This document shows positions 59,600 through 64,000 of a DNA stretch of 64,000 nucleotides, piece after piece. Under the pieces are notes generated by a model. It made no database searches, was not told the origin of the DNA, and saw only the letters and a list, made by a program, of their open reading frames with translations. Position 1 is the first letter of the stretch. The number at the start of each line of letters is the position of its first letter. The stretch is from the NCBI GenBank assembly GCA_014584465.1, contig JACTMU010000083.1:49644-113643 (forward strand), written 5' to 3'. This DNA is from Pseudomonadota bacterium (GTDB lineage: Bacteria > Bdellovibrionota > Bdellovibrionia > Bdellovibrionales > JACTMU01). Made by a program: the position numbers and the translations under genes.

Positions 59600-60426
59600 A
59601 CTATCGAATCTTGATCACCGGAGCATCTTCTGGAATTGGTAGGGATGTGGCACTGAAACTGGCCACAAAGGGGCACCTCGTATTTGGAGTTGGTCGAAAT
59701 GAAGGCGCTCTAAAAGAGATGGCTGCAATTTCATCAAGTTTTGTTCCCTTGGTGGGCGACATTAATGATTCAACTTCGCGCAAGGCTCTATTCTCAGGGG
59801 TGATCAAGCGTACCGATGGGTATGGTCTTGATGTCCTCGTCAACAATGCAGGGTTTGGCCACAATGGTCCCGTGAGTGAGATCTCAGAGGAAGATTTAAG
59901 GGCTCAGTTTGAGACCAACGTCTTTTCGCTTATGGCAATGACACAGCTCTTTTTGCCCTTGATGCAAAGTCGAAGAAAGGGAAGGATCATCAACATCAGC
60001 AGCATAGGTGGAAGGGTGACCTTTCCCCTCTTTGGTGCCTACCATGCCACCAAGTACTCTGTAGAGGCCCTTTCGGACGCTTTGAGAATGGAGCTTGCTC
60101 CTCTTGGGATCAAAGTCATATTGATTGAACCTGGTATGATCCAGACTCGTTTTTCAGAGAGATCCTACGACATCTCACGAAGATATGAGCAAGATTCGGA
60201 GTTTGGTGATATGTCGAAGGTCAATCGAACTCTTTTCAACTTAAGTAACCGACTCTCGGTAGGCCCTGAGCACACTTCGCGTGCCATTGAGAAGGCAATC
60301 CATTCAATTCATCCACGGGCACGGTATGTAACGCCCTATCGCTCTTATTTCATTCTTTGGTGCAAGTGGCTGCTTCCATCGTCCCTCATGGATCGAATCA
60401 TGGCTAGGAGTGTGGGCTTGGTCTAG
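59596..60426 (+). CDS. Short-chain dehydrogenase/reductase (SDR)
   Basis: A 276-residue classical SDR. The cofactor motif is ITGASSGIGRDVAL (TGxxxGxG). LDVLVNNAGFGHNGP gives NNAG. The catalytic Ser is in IINISSIGGRV and the Tyr-Lys in YHATKYSVEALSDALR (YxxxK). After the Rossmann core a C-terminal extension with aromatic residues (SYFILWCKWLLPSSLMDRI) may touch the membrane. It oxidises or reduces an unknown alcohol or ketone, likely a lipid. It is coupled to the TetR gene by ATGA. Confidence 0.93.
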   Translation: MNYRILITGASSGIGRDVALKLATKGHLVFGVGRNEGALKEMAAISSSFVPLVGDINDSTSRKALFSGVIKRTDGYGLDVLVNNAGFGHNGPVSEISEEDLRAQFETNVFSLMAMTQLFLPLMQSRRKGRIINISSIGGRVTFPLFGAYHATKYSVEALSDALRMELAPLGIKVILIEPGMIQTRFSERSYDISRRYEQDSEFGDMSKVNRTLFNLSNRLSVGPEHTSRAIEKAIHSIHPRARYVTPYRSYFILWCKWLLPSSLMDRIMARSVGLV

Positions 60427-60679
60427 GGCGGTCTGGCGCCGAGAAGCAGCCATCTGGCATTCGCATACGTTGAGCCTAAGTGAACGGAACCGGACCAGAC
60501 CAAAGGATCGTAGATCAATTTTGTTTGTATCGTCGATTGCTCTGGATATGTTGGGGATGTAAGATTTAGATGACGGACGGCGCACTTTTGCGTGCCAATG
60601 ATTTTTCCATGTACTTTCAAATAGTTAAGCGTTGCTTGCGTTCAGGCGATGAACTTTTTGAGAAAAGGATCTGGCTGGT

Positions 60680-61972
60680 TTGTTCAAAAAAGTCATCTCC
60701 CCATTTTTTGATCCGACCACGAAACAAGATTTTGATCAAACTTCAGACATTGAAATCTTTATTGTACAAAATGAGGTGATCCTCTTTCAGAGAATTGCTC
60801 TGGTGTCTGCGGCGCTCACGATTGTGTTTACTCCAATCTACTTTCTTTCGGGTTTTCCAGAGATCGCCTGGATACCTTTGCCGGGAACTGCAATTTTTTT
60901 AATGTGTGCGTGGAAAGCTCGAAAGTTCCCACTGTGGACGCGGTCAACCTATCTGTTTACGGCTCAGGCACTTGTCTTCTTCTTTTCAAACATTTACTCT
61001 CTTTCGTCTTGCCTATTTCTGTTTTTCATTCCGATCATTTTTTTTCCCCTAATTTTCTTTTCGCATAAAGAAAAGTTTTTGATCATCTGTTTTTGCATCC
61101 TGGGCCTTCTTCTGTTGCTGTGGATGGTCACAGATCCGGGTGGTTTCTTCATCAAGGGTACATTTTCTAATATTCTTTTAAAGACGGCGCAAAGTTTTTC
61201 AGTATTGGGAACTTTGGTCATGCTCGGGCTCTTCGTCAATATCTATCGAAAAATGAATCAGGCGTTCGTAAGATCCCTTTCGGAATATGCGAAAATCGCT
61301 ACCTTGGGGCGGTTCGCAGCTTCGGTTGTGCATGAGGTGAGCAATCCATTGACCGTGGCTATGAATCTTTCATCTTGCATTTACCGCGAGTTGGATGGTC
61401 CGAATGCAGACATTGATTCCTTAAAAAAACTTTGCAAGAAAGTCCAATCGTCCACAACTTATATGGCCAACGTAATTGACGGTCTAAAAAAGCTTTCTCT
61501 ATCGGCCCAAGCACTGAAGTTTGAAAGGTTCCCTCTGAGAGAGGCAATTGAGGAGGCGATTCAACTGTCTGAATCAAAAGCCTTGAAGAGTCAAGTCACT
61601 CTAGCTTTAAATGGAGACAGCCAGATCACCCTTTCGGCCGCGAGGACTCAGATCATTCAAGTCCTTGTGAATCTAATAAAGAATGCAATTGAGGCGTGCG
61701 CAGAGTCTTCTGAGCGGTGGGTGGCCATATCCTATTACGAAATTGCCAGCCAGGTGACGATACAGATTCGAGATTCTGGTCCTGGAATTGATCCCAAAAT
61801 CAGAGAACACATATTTGAACCCTTTCATTCTACTAAATCCGCACAAGGGGGAACAGGTCTGGGTCTCGCCATCTGCACTCAAATCATTGCGGCTCATAGT
61901 GGCGATCTCTTTGTTGAATCGTTTTCTTCTCCAACATGCATTCAAATCAACTTACCGCGAAAGGGGGACTAA
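60680..61972 (+). CDS. Membrane sensor histidine kinase
   Basis: A 430-residue kinase. Residues 35-190 hold about five or six membrane helices (ILFQRIALVSAALTIVFTPI, LFFIPIIFFPLIFF, LGLLLLLWMV). The HisKA-type H-box is ASVVHEVSNPLTVAMN with H218. The HATPase has N-box QVLVNLIKNAIEAC, G1 IRDSGPGIDP and G2 GGTGLGLAICTQIIAAHSG. There is no periplasmic loop of size, so it probably senses within the membrane. The start is a TTG at 60680 with AAAGGAT upstream and no better ATG nearby. No response regulator is adjacent, so it is an orphan. The 253-nt gap before it holds only a distant inverted pair GGTCTGG/CCAGACC (60430, 60495). Confidence 0.88.
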   Translation: MFKKVISPFFDPTTKQDFDQTSDIEIFIVQNEVILFQRIALVSAALTIVFTPIYFLSGFPEIAWIPLPGTAIFLMCAWKARKFPLWTRSTYLFTAQALVFFFSNIYSLSSCLFLFFIPIIFFPLIFFSHKEKFLIICFCILGLLLLLWMVTDPGGFFIKGTFSNILLKTAQSFSVLGTLVMLGLFVNIYRKMNQAFVRSLSEYAKIATLGRFAASVVHEVSNPLTVAMNLSSCIYRELDGPNADIDSLKKLCKKVQSSTTYMANVIDGLKKLSLSAQALKFERFPLREAIEEAIQLSESKALKSQVTLALNGDSQITLSAARTQIIQVLVNLIKNAIEACAESSERWVAISYYEIASQVTIQIRDSGPGIDPKIREHIFEPFHSTKSAQGGTGLGLAICTQIIAAHSGDLFVESFSSPTCIQINLPRKGD

Positions 61973-62110
61973 GCTCTGTCTCAAAATGAGTCAGTGAGCC
62001 TATTTTTGGTAATTCTCACTGTTTTTCAAGACTTACAAAATATTTGTAAACACATCTCAAGTTGATCAAGAATTTGCCGAATAACTATATGCATTGTAAC
62101 CTAAACTAAA

Positions 62111-62153
62111 GGCGAGAAACCCGCCGCTCCCTAGAGGGTCGACGTAGTACGTC
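62111..62153 (+). other. Run of three short hairpins in the leader of the deacetylase-like gene
   Basis: In the 260-nt gap 61973-62232 the plus strand shows GGCG/CGCC (62111-62125), CCC/GGG (62129-62138) and GACG/CGTC (62141-62153), closely packed. It ends 79 nt before the ATG. It could be a structured leader, but I cannot match it to any riboswitch class I know. Confidence 0.3.
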
Positions 62154-62232
62154 CATATCTTGCTTTAAGATTTTATATTCCACCTATCTATGTCTAAAAG
62201 TCCTCGGATGGGCTGGATGAAAGTGAGGTCAA

Positions 62233-63720
62233 ATGAAGATAATGGAAAACAACTTCAAATTGTATTTTTCTGTGCTCCTTTTCACCCCATTTTTGTTTTT
62301 GTATCACAACTGTGCTCAACCTCTAGGGGTGAGTGATCGAGGCACTACCACGGAAACGAATCCCACGGATGCCACTGAAATAGACCAGCCTCCTCTTCTT
62401 ATTACGTTCGATCTTCATATGGACCCGATGTCGCAAAAGGACGATGCAGATACCGATCGAAAAAAGGCCTATGAAAAATGGCTGAAAGATACAGAGTGGT
62501 TACTTGACTACGCAGACCAATACGACGTAAAGATCTCATTCTTAAGCGGTGGAGAATGGATGGAATACTGCGAAGAAGATGCAAGCGCGTGTTATCCAGT
62601 GATCAAGCGTCTGTATGAAAGTGGAGGAATTGTTGGGAGTCATAGTCACAGTGAGTACAAAAAGGGTGTTCACGATTGGCCATCGTACTCAGAATTCTCC
62701 AGCACGGACAGTCAGAATGAGGAAGTTTGGAACGACAACAGAAATCAAGTGGAAACAGTGATCAAAGGAGCCTTAGGCCTTACAGATCCAAAAGAAATTT
62801 CCAAGGTGAACACTGCCTCAATGAGTCACGTTCCGGACACTCACGGCACAGTTACAGCATTGCACAGTATGCTGGCCGAATATGGATACACCATCAAAGA
62901 GGGTGGCGCCGAGCAAGAGTTAGCCGCCTATTTCGGTCACATTCCTTTCAACATCTTCAGACCTGGAAGCTGCAATATCTGCGAAGATTTGTCTGGTCCT
63001 GTAGTGGCGATTCCTCAGTCCCAAGTGATAGGAAACAGCAAATTGCATTTTGGAATATTTCAAGATGGACGTGCCCCCAGAAAACAGGCGGAATTGCTTC
63101 AGGCGTTAGCCGCTCGAAAAATGTTTGCTCTATCTAATAGGGGAACGAAGATTTGGAGCTATGGTTGGGGTGTTCACGGACATGAACTGAGCTTGAACTC
63201 TGAAAACAGAAAAGCAATCGAGGAGCTCATTCCGTGGATCAAAGAGAACTTGATTGATAAAGGACTTGCGAAATTCGTTTCTTACATTGAAGCGAGGGAT
63301 GATTTTTTGAATTGGGAAGAAGAAAATCAGGGGGTATCGTCATTTAATTATTCGAAAGACACTGTCGATTACACAGCGTATCCTTACTCCGAATTGGCTG
63401 CCAAGTATTTTCGTAATGCGGAGTATGATCGAAATATTCAAGTAAATGACGCTAACGTTTTTATACTTAAATCGCAACTAAAAGATTCGTCGACCGGGGT
63501 TGCATCTGGCAGCACCTATGATTTTGCTTTTGTCTTGGCAGATACCGATACTACGATCGATCTGTCTTCTGTATTTGGATCGAAAGAGGTCAGGTTGACA
63601 GATTTGGACTCTGATGGAAAGACCTCTACGTTTTCATCAAAGAGCGTCATCGTTGGCACAAAGCCTGCAGTGATCTGCCTATCAAAGGACTGTGATTCGA
63701 TTTTGGCGATGTCCAATTAG
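62233..63720 (+). CDS. Lipoprotein with a polysaccharide-deacetylase-like domain
   Basis: A 495-residue protein. The signal LYFSVLLFTPFLFLYHNC has Cys27 at a lipobox-like site, so it is probably lipid-anchored. The domain from about 54 shows LLITFDLHMDP with D60 and GGIVGSHSHSEYKKG with H137/H139, a NodB-like metal site (Asp and HxxxH or HxH). It keeps a barrel-like order to about 350, and a small beta domain ends it (about 395-495). Alteration of the usual TFDDG to TFDLH makes catalysis uncertain. GAGGT is well spaced before the ATG. It could act on cell-wall or surface glycans. Confidence 0.75.
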   Translation: MKIMENNFKLYFSVLLFTPFLFLYHNCAQPLGVSDRGTTTETNPTDATEIDQPPLLITFDLHMDPMSQKDDADTDRKKAYEKWLKDTEWLLDYADQYDVKISFLSGGEWMEYCEEDASACYPVIKRLYESGGIVGSHSHSEYKKGVHDWPSYSEFSSTDSQNEEVWNDNRNQVETVIKGALGLTDPKEISKVNTASMSHVPDTHGTVTALHSMLAEYGYTIKEGGAEQELAAYFGHIPFNIFRPGSCNICEDLSGPVVAIPQSQVIGNSKLHFGIFQDGRAPRKQAELLQALAARKMFALSNRGTKIWSYGWGVHGHELSLNSENRKAIEELIPWIKENLIDKGLAKFVSYIEARDDFLNWEEENQGVSSFNYSKDTVDYTAYPYSELAAKYFRNAEYDRNIQVNDANVFILKSQLKDSSTGVASGSTYDFAFVLADTDTTIDLSSVFGSKEVRLTDLDSDGKTSTFSSKSVIVGTKPAVICLSKDCDSILAMSN

Positions 63721-64000
63721 ACTCATCCAGAGAGCGCCGCCAAATGAATTGTCCGATCTTTCAATGTGTTTGTTGACCTTTTCCACCTGTGGCTCCTAAA
63801 ATTCCTAGTATACCAAAAATTACAATGATTTTGCAGTCTTGAAAAATCGTGAGAATTCCCTAGAATAGACTACCTGTTGTGTTTCAAATGACAGCAACAC
63901 CTTCCACCTTCGCGCAGAAGATATTGAAATGACTTAGGTTTTTTAGGCAAGCTCGATTCTACCAAAAACGGCCAGAATTTGCTATACATTGTTTTAAGTC
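63721..64000. other. 280 nt at the window end without a recognised gene
   Basis: AT-rich, with no open frame above about 60 codons on either strand and no hairpin or repeat that I recognise. A gene may start beyond the end of the window. Confidence 0.4.

Noticed and set aside
60430..60501. GGTCTGG/CCAGACC as a terminator of the TetR-SDR operon
   Set aside because: The arms are 7 bp with a loop of more than 50 nt, too weak for a claim.
1..64000. CRISPR arrays and large tandem repeats
   Set aside because: No regularly spaced direct repeats were found. The only tandem duplication noted is the 15-bp one inside rarA (56708-56737).

Overview
This window looks like chromosome from a Bdellovibrio-like predatory or gliding delta-type proteobacterium (Bdellovibrionota). 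The reasons are gene content, not a database match: two Glt/Agl-type trans-envelope motility modules as known from Myxococcus and Bdellovibrio, myxobacterial-type outer-membrane barrels, a TIGR02147-family regulator next to an exported protein, a CarD/CdnL regulator, HD-GYP proteins and a type IV pilin. Base composition is near the middle, and coding is dense with many 1-20 nt gene overlaps. GTG and TTG starts are common in the motility operons. No tRNA, rRNA, CRISPR array or complete transposase gene was seen.

Layout. 1-4832 (+): a chemosensory-type operon, CheR (partial) - CheX - CheY - REC/CheA hybrid - Hpt/REC. 4885-5552 (-): a PilZ-like protein and an acyl-CoA-binding protein. 5782-14832 (+): Glt module 1, made of a barrel, two TPR proteins, an FHA-like/TonB-tail protein, one TolQ/ExbB-type and two ExbD-type motor subunits, and a small basic exported protein. 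14894-27027 (-): a housekeeping block, uvrC, uvrB, cysS, gltX, carD, a subtilase, a possible 58-aa ORF and recG. 27157-29103: two convergent HD-domain paralogues, one canonical HD-GYP and one degenerate. 29325-45091 (+): Glt module 2, larger than module 1, with two barrels, a GltC-like TPR protein, a long TPR protein, a TPR lipoprotein, a small exported protein, an FHA/TonB-tail protein, ExbB, ExbD and ExbD. A lipoprotein, a FecR-domain protein and a TPR/coiled-coil beta-barrel protein follow. 45256-47296 (-): an exported protein and its TIGR02147-type regulator. 47671-50988: a TolB-like propeller, a gene interrupted by a stop codon, a TPR protein and PilA. 51453-57337: ClpS, an AAA_14/DUF4143 ATPase, an AstE/AspA-like hydrolase, a GCS2-type ligase and RarA. 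57385-63720: two proteins of unknown function, a TetR-SDR pair with a clear operator, a membrane histidine kinase and a deacetylase-like lipoprotein.

How the genes fit together. In the Myxococcus model, ExbB/ExbD-type subunits use proton flow to drive a periplasmic and outer-membrane complex, and the FHA/TonB-tail protein spans from cytoplasm to periplasm. Both modules here carry the same ordered set (barrel, TPR, long TPR, FHA/TonB-tail, ExbB, ExbD, ExbD), so they appear to be diverged copies of one machine. The copies differ in a key residue: the first ExbD of module 1 lacks the membrane aspartate that the other three ExbD proteins keep. PilZ and HD-GYP proteins near the modules suggest, by inference only, c-di-GMP input.

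Intergenic DNA is rich in small repeats: a TA-flanked 163-bp element with perfect inverted ends, two copies of a 32-nt terminal-repeat-like sequence, a 58-nt block shared by two elements, a 25-bp perfect palindrome, and a five-copy AACCCGGATCTGAAAT-type repeat.
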